From HXMU1428-3 sp965215715 (GTDB lineage: Bacteria; Pseudomonadota; Alphaproteobacteria; Rhizobiales; HXMU1428-3), in assembly GCA_965215715.1 (NCBI GenBank), contig OZ244129.1, positions 620,001-684,000 on the forward strand: DNA of 64,000 bases, read 5' to 3'. Below, piece by piece: positions 9,201 to 17,349 of the stretch; the first letter of the stretch is position 1, and each line of letters starts with the position of its first letter. The notes under the pieces are model-generated. The model was not told where the DNA came from. It searched no databases and was given only the letters and a program-made list of their open reading frames with translations. The position numbers were made by a program, and so were the translations under genes.

Positions 9201-10442
9201 CTTAAAGTTGACCAAGGTGATAAAATCAAACGTGGTCAGCGGATTGCTGAATGGGATCCTTATACCCGCCCAATTCTTTGTGAAGTGGATGGTGTTGTTG
9301 AGTTTGAAGATCTTACGGACGGTATTTCTGTTGACGAACAGTTTGATGAATCAACAGGTATTGCCAACCGTGTGATTATTGACTGGCGTGCTAGCCCGCG
9401 CGGGGACAATTTGAAACCTGCCATCATTGTGAATGATGATAAGGGTAAGATTAAAAAGCTTGGGCGTGGCGGTGAAGCGCGTGCTTTGCTTTCTGTTGAA
9501 GCTGTTTTGTCAGTTGATCCTGGTAGCAAAGTAAAAGCGGGTGATGTGTTGGCGCGGATTCCATTGGAGAGTGCGAAGACCAAAGACATCACCGGTGGTC
9601 TACCGCGTGTGGCTGAATTGTTTGAAGCACGCCGGCCTAAAGATCATGCCATTATTGCTGAAATTTCAGGTACGGTTGAATTTGGACGTGATTATAAAAA
9701 TAAACGCCGGATTGCCATTATCCCTGATGATGAAACTCAAGAGCCTTCAGAATATCTTATCCCTAAGGGCAAGCATTTGTCTGTTCAAGAAGGGGACCGG
9801 ATTGAAAAGGGTGAATATCTGCTTGATGGACACCCGGCACCGCATGATATTTTGGCGATTAAAGGTGTTGAAGAATTGGCCACTTATTTGGTCAATGAAA
9901 TTCAAGATGTGTACCGCTTGCAAGGTGTGACGATTAACGACAAGCATATTGAAGTGATTGTGCGCCAAATGCTGCAAAAGATTGAAGTGGAAGATGTTGG
10001 TGGCACCACCATGCTTAAAGGTGAGCAGGTTGATCGTCATGAATTTGAAGACAACAATCAGGCGGCCATAGAAGCGGGGCAAGAGCCTGCCAAAGGTAGC
10101 CCGGTTCTGCTTGGTATTACCAAAGCCAGCTTGCAGACAAAGAGCTTTATTTCAGCCGCGTCCTTCCAGGAGACAACACGCGTTTTGACTGAGGCAGCTG
10201 TATCGGGCAAATCTGATACGCTTGAAGGCTTGAAAGAGAATGTGATTGTGGGCCGACTTATTCCGGCTGGCACAGGCGGGATGCTGTCTCGTATGCGCCG
10301 GATTAGCCAAACCCGCGATGAACTGATCTTGAAAGAAAAGGAACAGGCCCGAGATGTGGAAATGCCTTCCATGGCAGGTGCTGAGCCTGATGAGGTGATC
10401 ATCCCAGAAGCCCCGGCGGAAGATGAAGCCCCAGCTGAATAA
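6207..10442 (+). CDS. rpoC: DNA-directed RNA polymerase subunit beta'
   Basis: The catalytic beta' subunit has 1411 residues from the chosen start. It carries the N-terminal zinc ribbon (CLCGKYKRMKYKGVICEKCG), the Mg-binding NADFDGDQMAVHVPL loop and the second zinc site (CETRNGVCGKCYGRDLA). ATG 6207 was preferred over the in-frame ATG 6183 because GGAGA at 6196-6200 lies six bases before it and the family consensus MN..A.NLFNP begins there. A strong intrinsic terminator follows, closing the rplJL-rpoBC unit. Confidence 0.98.
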   Translation: MNHDAANLFNPQTPQATFDQIRISIASPEEILSWSFGEIKKPETINYRTFKPEREGLFCARIFGPTKDYECLCGKYKRMKYKGVICEKCGVEVTLTKVRRERMGHIELAAPVAHIWFLKSLPSRIGQLLDMTLKDLERVLYFESYIVIEAGITPFQEGQLLSEEEYMAAQDEYGEDAFTAGIGAEAIREILMGMDLEAIAEQLRREIAEATTELKPKKLAKRLKVVEAFIHSGNRPEWMILTVVPVIPPELRPLVPLDGGRFATSDLNDLYRRVINRNNRLKRLIDLRAPDIIIRNEKRMLQESVDALFDNGRRGRVITGANKRPLKSLSDMLKGKQGRFRQNLLGKRVDYSGRSVIVVGPELKLHQCGLPKKMALELFKPFIYSRLDAKGYASTVKQAKKLVEKEKPEVWDILDEVIREHPVLLNRAPTLHRLGIQAFEPVLVEGKAIQLHPLVCAAFNADFDGDQMAVHVPLSLEAQLEARVLMMSTNNVLHPANGAPIIVPSQDIVLGLYYLSLIYDNEPGEGMTFGSVAEIRHALDNGVVTLHSKIKGRFKFIDEDNNEVSEIYETTPGRMLLGELLPRQPGVYFDLVNRMLTKKEISGMIDAVYRNCGQKESVIFCDRIMQTGFKHACLAGISFGKDDMVIPNTKENIVEQTSDLTREYEQQYNDGLITQGEKYNKVVDAWAKCTDKVASEMMDRISAVQIDEETKRIIPTNSVYMMAHSGARGSPAQMKQLAGMRGLMAKPSGEIIETPIISNFKEGLTVLEYFNSTHGARKGLADTALKTANSGYLTRRLVDVAQDSIINEQDCGTDKGISVSAAVDAGEVIVSLGARALGRTVAEDVIDPETGDVMIKAGQLLEEHHAAALDNSSVQEMKIRSVLTCETRNGVCGKCYGRDLARGTPVNLGEAVGVIAAQSIGEPGTQLTMRTFHIGGTAQVVDSSFIEATYDGTIEIRNKNIARDSQKRLVAMSRNMTITIVDGDGNELAAHKIQQGAHLKVDQGDKIKRGQRIAEWDPYTRPILCEVDGVVEFEDLTDGISVDEQFDESTGIANRVIIDWRASPRGDNLKPAIIVNDDKGKIKKLGRGGEARALLSVEAVLSVDPGSKVKAGDVLARIPLESAKTKDITGGLPRVAELFEARRPKDHAIIAEISGTVEFGRDYKNKRRIAIIPDDETQEPSEYLIPKGKHLSVQEGDRIEKGEYLLDGHPAPHDILAIKGVEELATYLVNEIQDVYRLQGVTINDKHIEVIVRQMLQKIEVEDVGGTTMLKGEQVDRHEFEDNNQAAIEAGQEPAKGSPVLLGITKASLQTKSFISAASFQETTRVLTEAAVSGKSDTLEGLKENVIVGRLIPAGTGGMLSRMRRISQTRDELILKEKEQARDVEMPSMAGAEPDEVIIPEAPAEDEAPAE

Positions 10443-10449
10443 CTTTTAA

Positions 10450-10482
10450 AAAAGCCGCCTTAAAATAGGCGGCTTTTTTTTC
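10450..10482 (+). terminator. Intrinsic terminator after rpoC
   Basis: AAAAGCCGCCT (10450-10460) pairs with AGGCGGCTTTT (10467-10477) around a six-base loop, TAAAAT, followed by a run of T. This is a textbook Rho-independent terminator eight bases after the rpoC stop codon. Confidence 0.92.
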
Positions 10483-10506
10483 GACTGAATTTGTTCTTGC
10501 TTTTCG

Positions 10507-10512
10507 TATAAT
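10507..10512 (+). promoter_or_regulatory. Possible -10 element upstream of the b561-YceI gene
   Basis: A perfect TATAAT lies about 90 bases before the b561-YceI start, after the rpoC terminator. No good -35 element is visible at 16-18 bases, so this is a weak call. Confidence 0.25.
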
Positions 10513-10598
10513 CAATATGTTTTAGGCTCGTGAAGGTTGGACTTAGCTTTCATGGGGTTCAATATGATTGGACTTGTTACAGGTAGGGCAAACTCTTT

Positions 10599-11801
10599 AT
10601 GGGTGGGCAGGTAAAGCGGTATAACTGGTTGGCTAGGCAATTTCATTGGCTGATGGTGCCTTTGATTTTGTGTTTGTTTGTTTTGGGGCTCTTAATGACG
10701 GAGCTTCCTGTCTCTACATTAAAGCTTACGCTTTATGCCTGGCATAAATGGATTGGCATTACGGTTCTCGCGCTTGTTGTTTTCAGATTGGTTTGGCGGT
10801 TTATTTCCTGTGCTCCCACAAGTGAGGCCACTCAGGTTCCCTCCTTTATTCATCTGTTGGCAAAGGCGGGGCATGTTGGCCTTTATCTTTTGCTCATTGT
10901 TATTCCTTTGATTGGGTGGTTGCGCAGCTCCAGCGCTGGTTTTGAAATCGTCTTGTTTGAAGTTTTGCCCATTCCTGATTTGATGGGTAAGGATGAGGCG
11001 TTTTCAAAAAACTTGGCTCTCTTGCACAAAATTGGCGCTTTTACGCTTTTGCTTTTACTCTTTGGGCATGTTGGGGCGGTGGTTTTGCATTACAAAGTTT
11101 GGCAAGATCGTATTTTGCAAAAGATGGCCCCTTCATTTGCCCATATGGGTTTGCTGGGTGCCGTGTTCTTGGCAGGGGTTGGTTTGATTGTTTATTCAAC
11201 TGTGATTAGTCCGCCCAAACCAGTGGCTGAGTTGGCTGAGATACAAGACCAATCCGAGACATTTAACAAAACAAAGTCTGCGCACACCCAATGGGTTGTT
11301 GATCCTCAAGAGAGTAAGCTTGAATTTACCGCGACACAAAAATCAAGCCCGACAACGGGTGTGTTTAAATCGTTGTTGTTAAACCGGTTAACGTTTGATC
11401 CTGAGGCGCCGGAAAAAGCGGAAGTTGAAGTTATTGTGGATGTGGCTTCTTTGTCGCTTGGGACACAAATGATTGAGCAAACGTTATTGTCTTCTTCTTG
11501 GTTTGATGTGCAAACTCATAAACGCGCTGTGTTTTATGCCCAAGCTTTTGAAAGCTTGGGCGCCAATAAATATCGCTTAAATGGTACATTGACGATTAAG
11601 GCGATCGCTGTGCCACTTACAGTTGATTTGCTTATCATCAAATCTATTGACGAAAAGATAGGCAAAGAAATGATAAAGGCAACGGGCAAGACCATTATAA
11701 GTCGCACAGCTTTTCGTATTGGGCAAGGTGAGTGGGCAAGTACGCAAGTATTGGATGACGAAGTGACTTTGAAAATAGATATTCGTGCCATAAAAGAGTA
11801 A
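10599..11801 (+). CDS. Cytochrome b561-YceI fusion protein
   Basis: The N-terminal half (about residues 6-200) is a cytochrome b561-type membrane domain with several hydrophobic helices and histidines placed for heme b ligation (in RQFHWLMV, AWHKWIG, KAGHVGLY and GHVGAVVLHYKV). From about residue 230 to the end is a YceI-like lipocalin-fold domain (WVVDPQESKLEFTATQ to TLKIDIRAIKE), which binds isoprenoids or other hydrophobic ligands in known family members. The topology places this domain on the periplasmic side, perhaps as a lipid or quinone-like ligand carrier next to a redox membrane domain. A stand-alone YceI gene follows 58 bases downstream. Substrate and physiological role are unknown. 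The start ATG has only a weak ribosome site. Confidence 0.85.
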   Translation: MGGQVKRYNWLARQFHWLMVPLILCLFVLGLLMTELPVSTLKLTLYAWHKWIGITVLALVVFRLVWRFISCAPTSEATQVPSFIHLLAKAGHVGLYLLLIVIPLIGWLRSSSAGFEIVLFEVLPIPDLMGKDEAFSKNLALLHKIGAFTLLLLLFGHVGAVVLHYKVWQDRILQKMAPSFAHMGLLGAVFLAGVGLIVYSTVISPPKPVAELAEIQDQSETFNKTKSAHTQWVVDPQESKLEFTATQKSSPTTGVFKSLLLNRLTFDPEAPEKAEVEVIVDVASLSLGTQMIEQTLLSSSWFDVQTHKRAVFYAQAFESLGANKYRLNGTLTIKAIAVPLTVDLLIIKSIDEKIGKEMIKATGKTIISRTAFRIGQGEWASTQVLDDEVTLKIDIRAIKE

Positions 11802-11859
11802 TAATTTTTTTTAAAATTGCATTTAAGTCAGAAAATAAAGTGTTAAGGAGGAAATGTTC

Positions 11860-12471
11860 ATGAAAAAACTTATCGCAAGTATCACTCTTATCTTTGGGGT
11901 TGCCTTTGGCGGCTTTGCCCCTACTGTTGCTTTGGCAGAATCTCAAACTTATAAGTTTGATCCTTCACATACTGAGGTTATCTTTTCCTATCAGCATTTG
12001 GGCATGTCGCGTGCCTTTGGTCAGTTTAAAAAGATCACCGGCAATGTGAAGATGGATAAAGCGGCCCCGGCTAAAAGCTCAGTTGATGTGGCCATTGATG
12101 TGAATAGCATTGATACGGGTGTGAAGGAGTTTGATAAACATTTAAGAGGCAAAGACTTTTTCAATTCTGCCAGGTTTCCTCAAATCAAATTTAAAAGCAC
12201 CAAGGTGCAAAAGGTCTCTGGTAAAAAATTTAAAGTTGCAGGCAATTTGACCATTAAGGGCAAAACCAAACCGGTGATTTTGGATATGACCTATATTATC
12301 GATCAACCTCACCCGTTGGGTAAGTTCAATCCTGAATTTAAAAATGTTCATGTGGCGGCTTTTTCAGCCAGAACCTCTGTGAAACGGTCTGATTTTGGTA
12401 TGGGACAGTTTGTGCCAATGACTGGCGATAAAGTTGATATTATTATTGAGACAGAAATGTTTCGTCAATAA
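11860..12471 (+). CDS. Secreted YceI family protein
   Basis: This 203-residue periplasmic protein starts with a clear signal peptide (MKKLIASITLIFGVAF..., likely cut after ALA at residue 26) followed by a complete YceI domain (YKFDPSHTEVIFSYQHLGMS, then NLTIKGKTKPVILDMTY). YceI proteins bind long-chain polyisoprenoids. ATG 11860 was chosen over ATG 11854 because AAGGAGG at 11845-11851 is eight bases from the former but only two from the latter. It is probably co-transcribed with the b561-YceI fusion. The terminator for this pair is inside the end of the opposing gene. Confidence 0.92.
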   Translation: MKKLIASITLIFGVAFGGFAPTVALAESQTYKFDPSHTEVIFSYQHLGMSRAFGQFKKITGNVKMDKAAPAKSSVDVAIDVNSIDTGVKEFDKHLRGKDFFNSARFPQIKFKSTKVQKVSGKKFKVAGNLTIKGKTKPVILDMTYIIDQPHPLGKFNPEFKNVHVAAFSARTSVKRSDFGMGQFVPMTGDKVDIIIETEMFRQ

Positions 12472-12490
12472 ACTAATATTGATTTGATCA

Positions 12491-13744
12491 TTACGACAGC
12501 CCAAACATCTCAGTGAGGGTTTGGGCTGTTTTTTCTAATCCGTTCTCTTTTTTCATTAAAATGCTTAGTTCTTTTGCTTTTTCAGCATAAATAGGGTTGT
12601 TCACTAAATCATGAAAAGCGGCACCAAAATTTTCCTGGGTTAGTTTTTTTTGAGCAATGGGAGCAGGCCCTAACTGTTTATTGGCCACGATTTTTCCCCA
12701 GGCAGGTTGATCAAGGCCAAAGGGGCAGACCAACGTTGGGCACCCAGCCCGCAGGCCAGCAGCTAAAGTGCCGGCACCACCATGATGAATAACTGCTTTC
12801 ACGTGAGGGAATAGAGCATGATGGGGGACATTACCCAGCATAAACACATCATCATTGACATCAGTGGGTTTAAGGTTAGCCCATCCGGGTGAAAGCAAAA
12901 CCCGTTCGTTGTTTTGCCGAGCTGTAGCAAGGATGATATCCACCAAATTGCCGAGTTTATTAGAAACCATGCTGCCAAAACCGATATATACAGGGGCCGC
13001 CCCCTTTTTAAGAAAAGCAGCTAATTTGGGATCTGGGTGCCAGTTTTTTGCTTGGTCATCAAAAAACAAACTTCCTGTTACTGAGCTGTAATCAGGCCAC
13101 TCTTTGGGCCTTGGGATCAAGTGTTCACTAAATATGTGCAACATTGGGCAAGGTACATTTTTAACATGATAACTTTTCTGAAACCGGCTCTGTGGTGGAA
13201 GCCGAAGCTTTTGCCGTGCTTGTTGAAACAGTGATGGGGCAAAGAAACGGATCCGCTTGGTAAAAAAAAGAATAGCTTTCGTCAACCAGTTCAATGATCT
13301 TATTTTTGGAAAGAATGAGAATTGGGGTGTAAACAACACCGGGACAGTGCAAAGAAAAGCTAAAGGGACATCCCATTTTTCTGCAATATCTGTTGCCACC
13401 ATACATTTATGGTGAGCAATCAAGCAATCTGTCTTGGGTACGGCATCTGCCACGAGATCTATCATATATTCTCGGGTGGATGCTTCAATCAGCTTTTTTG
13501 CCTTAATGAGTTTGAAAAGATTAAACTCCATCACTGCTTGAATGTCCCGGTTTTCAAGCAGGGTTCTTATTGGTGTATGAGTTATGGGGCGAAATTCTAT
13601 GTCAAAGCCTTGAACCCACTCTTTAAAATCGCACGGGGCTGCAAAGGAAATATCGTGTCCGCGTTGTTTAAAATAAACCGCTAAGGCTAAGAATGGTTCC
13701 ACGTCACCGCGGGTGCCATAGGTTAAAAAGCTAATATGAGACAT
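12491..13744 (-). CDS. GT1-type glycosyltransferase (UDP-glycosyltransferase / sterol glucosyltransferase-like)
   Basis: The 417-residue protein has the GT-B fold pattern of the UGT family. The N-terminal FLTYGTRGDVEPFLALA motif is typical of sterol 3-beta-glucosyltransferase-like and macrolide glycosyltransferases. The C-terminal HHGGAGTLAAGLRAGCPTLV is the nucleotide-sugar donor-binding signature, followed by PFGLDQPAWG. There is no signal peptide, so it probably acts in the cytoplasm on a lipid or other hydrophobic acceptor. It is a single gene convergent with the YceI pair and divergent from rpsL. The acceptor cannot be told from sequence. It interrupts the usual rpoC-rpsL adjacency. Confidence 0.85.
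   Translation of the reverse strand: MSHISFLTYGTRGDVEPFLALAVYFKQRGHDISFAAPCDFKEWVQGFDIEFRPITHTPIRTLLENRDIQAVMEFNLFKLIKAKKLIEASTREYMIDLVADAVPKTDCLIAHHKCMVATDIAEKWDVPLAFLCTVPVLFTPQFSFFPKIRSLNWLTKAILFFTKRIRFFAPSLFQQARQKLRLPPQSRFQKSYHVKNVPCPMLHIFSEHLIPRPKEWPDYSSVTGSLFFDDQAKNWHPDPKLAAFLKKGAAPVYIGFGSMVSNKLGNLVDIILATARQNNERVLLSPGWANLKPTDVNDDVFMLGNVPHHALFPHVKAVIHHGGAGTLAAGLRAGCPTLVCPFGLDQPAWGKIVANKQLGPAPIAQKKLTQENFGAAFHDLVNNPIYAEKAKELSILMKKENGLEKTAQTLTEMFGLS
12496..12534 (+). terminator. Terminator inside the 3' end of the convergent glycosyltransferase gene
   Basis: ACAGCCCAAAC (12496-12506) pairs perfectly with GTTTGGGCTGT (12519-12529) and a T run follows on the + strand. The stem starts inside the last codons of the minus-strand gene that ends at 12491, so the coding sequence doubles as a terminator for the YceI genes. 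Confidence 0.85.
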
Positions 13745-14257
13745 AGAGCTTGGCGTCTTTCAGTCTTGACCGTGGATAAAACGACTAAAATAATGAAAAA
13801 GGTCAGAAAAAAAATGACATTTTGATGTTGTTAACTGTTGACGAATGAGCAAACCCTATATATGTTCCAGCCAACTCACAACAGGTCGTAAGTGATTTTA
13901 CGTCGTCAATTAGGGGCTTACCCTGAAAGCTTTTAAAAAAAGCGGGCGATTAAGCGCTTAAACACTGCTGTTAGAAACCAAAATTACATGAGAGACCATG
14001 ATCCCTTGTGGGGGCTTTGAGGCTTTTTGGGCCAGTTATAGCTGGTTTGTTTTAAAGTTGCTTACATGTTGATCCTCTGATGTTGTCTGTTGGGCCTTTG
14101 GTAATCCCCGCAAATGGGTGGGCTTTGCCAAATGAGGTCCGGCTTTACGTTTGGTGCATATCAAGATCTTGGAACGCGTTTCAAGAGTGAGTTGAGGCAA
14201 AGCCTTGTTATGGGAATGGGTCCCGTGTCACGGCGTTAAAGAATTGGATTTTGGCTC
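13745..14257. other. Intergenic region upstream of rpsL
   Basis: This 513-base gap has no convincing gene. It must hold the promoter of the minus-strand glycosyltransferase and that of the str operon. A candidate str promoter is listed separately. A short palindrome TTAAGCGCTTAA lies near 13952. I see no tRNA or known leader here. Confidence 0.5.
13838..13866 (+). promoter_or_regulatory. Candidate promoter of the rpsL-rpsG-fusA-tuf operon
   Basis: TTGACG (13838-13843) is followed after 17 bases by TATGTT (13861-13866), embedded in a CTATATATG stretch. The -35 matches the alphaproteobacterial housekeeping pattern; the -10 is only a 4/6 match. It would leave a leader of nearly 400 bases before rpsL. 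Confidence 0.4.
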
Positions 14258-14629
14258 ATGCCTACAATACAACAGCTTGTTAGAAAATCGCGCAAGCCGC
14301 AGGTGAAAAGAAATAAAGTGCCTGCTATGGAAGCTTGTCCGCAAAAGCGTGGTGTGTGCACGCGGGTTTATACAACGACACCAAAGAAGCCTAACTCAGC
14401 CATGCGTAAAGTTGCGCGTGTGCGGTTGTCAAATGGTTTTGAGGTGACCAGCTATATTCCTGGTGTGGGGCACAATTTGCAAGAGCACTCTGTTGTGCTT
14501 ATTCGCGGTGGCCGGGTAAAAGACTTACCGGGTGTGCGTTATCACATTTTACGTGGTGTGTTGGATACACAAGGTGTTGCTGATAGAAAGCAGCGCCGTT
14601 CGAAGTATGGAGCGAAGCGTCCTAAGTAG
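14258..14629 (+). CDS. rpsL: 30S ribosomal protein S12
   Basis: S12 sits at the decoding centre. The 123-residue protein is full length and has TTPKKPNSAMRKVARVRL and GGRVKDLPGVRYH, the two segments where streptomycin-resistance changes occur; both look wild-type, so sensitivity is expected. The ribosome site upstream of ATG 14258 is weak. It opens the str operon, followed by rpsG after 46 bases. Confidence 0.98.
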   Translation: MPTIQQLVRKSRKPQVKRNKVPAMEACPQKRGVCTRVYTTTPKKPNSAMRKVARVRLSNGFEVTSYIPGVGHNLQEHSVVLIRGGRVKDLPGVRYHILRGVLDTQGVADRKQRRSKYGAKRPK

Positions 14630-14675
14630 GGGCGTTTTGTATTTTTAAAGAGATTTATTGGCTGGGAGAGCTTGA

Positions 14676-15146
14676 ATGTCACGCCGCCACAGAGCAGAAA
14701 AAAGAGATATCATTCCTGATCCGAAGTTCGGGGATGTCGTTTTGACGAAGTTCATGAATTCGATCATGCAGCATGGCAAGAAGTCAGTTGCTGAGCGTAT
14801 TGTGTATGGCGCCCTTGATCGTATTGAGGATAAGGCTAAGACGGACCCTGTTGAATTGTTTCATCAGGCTTTGGAAAATGTGAGCCCTGCTATTGAGGTT
14901 CGCTCTCGCCGTGTGGGCGGCGCCACTTATCAGGTGCCTGTTGAAGTTCGTGCTGAGCGCAAGAAGGCGTTGGCGATCCGTTGGTTGATCTCAGCTGCGC
15001 GTGGGCGCAATGAAAATACTATGGTTGAGCGTTTGTCCGGTGAGTTGATGGATGCTGCAAATAACCGAGGTTCTGCTGTTAAGAAGCGGGAAGATACACA
15101 CCGTATGGCTGAGGCTAACCGGGCATTTTCTCACTATCGTTGGTAA
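14676..15146 (+). CDS. rpsG: 30S ribosomal protein S7
   Basis: S7 nucleates assembly of the 30S head domain on 16S rRNA. The product is 156 residues, the usual bacterial length, beginning MSRRHRAEKRDIIPDPKFGD and ending in the basic HRMAEANRAFSHYRW tail. GGGAGAG precedes the ATG. It lies between rpsL and fusA as in nearly all bacteria; in E. coli S7 is the operon repressor, but no such site was identified here. Confidence 0.98.
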   Translation: MSRRHRAEKRDIIPDPKFGDVVLTKFMNSIMQHGKKSVAERIVYGALDRIEDKAKTDPVELFHQALENVSPAIEVRSRRVGGATYQVPVEVRAERKKALAIRWLISAARGRNENTMVERLSGELMDAANNRGSAVKKREDTHRMAEANRAFSHYRW

Positions 15147-15179
15147 TTATTTTAAAGACTTTTTTGAAGGATCGGACCA

Positions 15180-17255
15180 ATGGGCCGCGACTATAAAATT
15201 GAAGACTATCGTAACTTTGGCATTATGGCGCATATTGATGCGGGTAAAACCACGACTACTGAGCGTGTGCTTTATTACACTGGTAAAAGCCATAAAATTG
15301 GTGAGGTTCATGATGGTGCTGCCACTATGGACTGGATGGAGCAGGAGCAAGAGCGTGGGATTACCATCACGTCAGCTGCGACCACTTGTTTTTGGAATGA
15401 CAAGCGCCTAAATATCATTGATACGCCTGGTCACGTGGACTTTACCATTGAGGTTGAGCGCTCTTTGCGTGTGCTTGATGGCGCGGTTGCTTTGCTTGAT
15501 GCGAACGCTGGTGTTGAGCCGCAAACAGAAACTGTTTGGCGCCAGGCTGAACGTTATGAAGTGCCGCGGATGATCTTTGTGAACAAGATGGATAAGTTGG
15601 GCGCGGATTTTTATAATTCCGTTGCTATGGTTGAAGATCGCCTTGGGGCGAATGCTTTGCCAATTCAGCTTCCTATCGGTGCTGAGAATGATTTCTTGGG
15701 TGTTATTGATCTTGTTGCTATGAAAGCGATCGTCTGGGAAGAGGAATCTCTTGGCGCTAAGTTTAATGAAACTGAGATCCCTGCTGAGCTTGCTGAAAAG
15801 GCTGCCGAGTATCGCGAGAAAATGATCGAGACGCTTGTTGAGCTTGATGAAGATGCTATGGAAGCTTACCTAGAGGGTAATGAGCCTGATGAAGCTAAGA
15901 TCAAGGAACTGATCCGCCGGGGCACAATTGATATTGCTTTCCACCCGATTCTTTGCGGTACTGCTTTTAAGAACAAGGGTGTTCAGCCATTGCTTGACGC
16001 TGTTGTCGATTACTTGCCTTCACCGGTTGATATTCCTTCGATTAAAGGCATTGATGTTAAGACTGAAGAAGAAACAGTTCGTGTGGCATCTGATGATGAG
16101 CCGCTATCAATGTTGGCCTTTAAAATTATGAATGACCCGTTTGTTGGGTCTTTGACTTTCTGCCGCATTTACTCTGGTAAAGTTGAATCTGGTATGACTT
16201 TGCTGAACTCAGTCAAAGATAAAAAAGAACGTGTTGGTCGGATGTTGTTAATGCATTCAAATGACCGTGAAGATATCAAGGAAGCGTATGCTGGAGATAT
16301 TGTTGCGATCGCAGGTTTGAAAGATGTGACGACGGGCGATACGCTTTGCATTCAGTCATCACCGGTTATTCTGGAGCGGATGGAATTCCCTGATCCTGTT
16401 ATTGAGATTGCTGTTGAGCCTAAATCAAAAGGTGACCAGGAAAAATTGGGTGTGGCGTTAAACCGTTTGGCGCAAGAAGATCCTTCTTTCCGGGTTTCAT
16501 CTGATGAAGAATCTGGGCAGACAATTTTGAAGGGTATGGGTGAGCTTCACCTTGATATTCTTGTTGATCGTATGAAGCGTGAGTTTGGTGTTGAGGCCAA
16601 TATTGGTCAGCCGCAAGTGGCTTACCGGGAGACTTTGACCCAGTCAGCTGATGTTGATTATACCCACAAAAAACAATCTGGTGGTTCTGGTCAGTTTGCT
16701 CGTGTGAAAATGACAATTGAGCCTGGTGAGGCCAATTCAGGTTTTGTTTTTGAAAGTAAAGTTGTTGGCGGTAATGTGCCGAAAGAATATATCCCTGGTG
16801 TTGAAAAGGGCATTAAGTCTGTAATGGACAATGGTATTCTGGCTGGCTTCCCAATGCTTGATGTTATGGTGACGCTAACAGACGGCGCTTATCACGATGT
16901 TGATAGTTCTGTGATGGCGTTTGAAATTGCCGGTCGTGCCGGTTTCCGCGATGGAGCCAAGCAAGCTGGTCCAAAACTTCTTGAGCCTATTATGAAGGTT
17001 GAAGTTGTGACACCTGAAGAATATTTGGGTGGCATTATGGGCGATTTGAACAGCCGTCGTGGTCAGGTGCAAGGCCAGGAACAACGCGGTAATGCTTTGG
17101 TTGTGAATGCAATGGTGCCATTGGCCAATATGTTTGGTTATGTGAACACCTTGCGGTCGCAAAGTCAGGGCCGTGCCCAGTTTACAATGCAGTTTGATCA
17201 CTATGCCCAAGTGCCGCAAGCGGTGGCTGATGAAGTTCAGGCTAAATTTGCTTAA
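15180..17255 (+). CDS. fusA: Elongation factor G
   Basis: EF-G is the GTPase that drives ribosomal translocation and, with RRF, ribosome recycling. The 691-residue protein has all five domains. GTP-binding motifs are clear: AHIDAGKTTTTER (P-loop, near residue 17), DTPGHVDFTIEV (switch II) and NKMDKLGAD. Domain IV and the C-terminal domain V (GYVNTLRSQSQGRAQFTMQF) are intact. GAAGGA lies upstream of ATG 15180, and the gap to rpsG is 33 bases. Confidence 0.99.
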   Translation: MGRDYKIEDYRNFGIMAHIDAGKTTTTERVLYYTGKSHKIGEVHDGAATMDWMEQEQERGITITSAATTCFWNDKRLNIIDTPGHVDFTIEVERSLRVLDGAVALLDANAGVEPQTETVWRQAERYEVPRMIFVNKMDKLGADFYNSVAMVEDRLGANALPIQLPIGAENDFLGVIDLVAMKAIVWEEESLGAKFNETEIPAELAEKAAEYREKMIETLVELDEDAMEAYLEGNEPDEAKIKELIRRGTIDIAFHPILCGTAFKNKGVQPLLDAVVDYLPSPVDIPSIKGIDVKTEEETVRVASDDEPLSMLAFKIMNDPFVGSLTFCRIYSGKVESGMTLLNSVKDKKERVGRMLLMHSNDREDIKEAYAGDIVAIAGLKDVTTGDTLCIQSSPVILERMEFPDPVIEIAVEPKSKGDQEKLGVALNRLAQEDPSFRVSSDEESGQTILKGMGELHLDILVDRMKREFGVEANIGQPQVAYRETLTQSADVDYTHKKQSGGSGQFARVKMTIEPGEANSGFVFESKVVGGNVPKEYIPGVEKGIKSVMDNGILAGFPMLDVMVTLTDGAYHDVDSSVMAFEIAGRAGFRDGAKQAGPKLLEPIMKVEVVTPEEYLGGIMGDLNSRRGQVQGQEQRGNALVVNAMVPLANMFGYVNTLRSQSQGRAQFTMQFDHYAQVPQAVADEVQAKFA

Positions 17256-17349
17256 GGTGCAGACGGTATAGTTTTTTTTAATTTTTTTTTATTTAGTTTA
17301 AAGCGCTCTTTTGAAAGAGCACAAAAAGACTGAAAAATGGAGAGCCAAT

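Noticed and set aside
13745..14257. tRNA gene in the gap before rpsL
   Set aside because: No T-arm consensus or cloverleaf pairing could be found on either strand here or elsewhere in the window.
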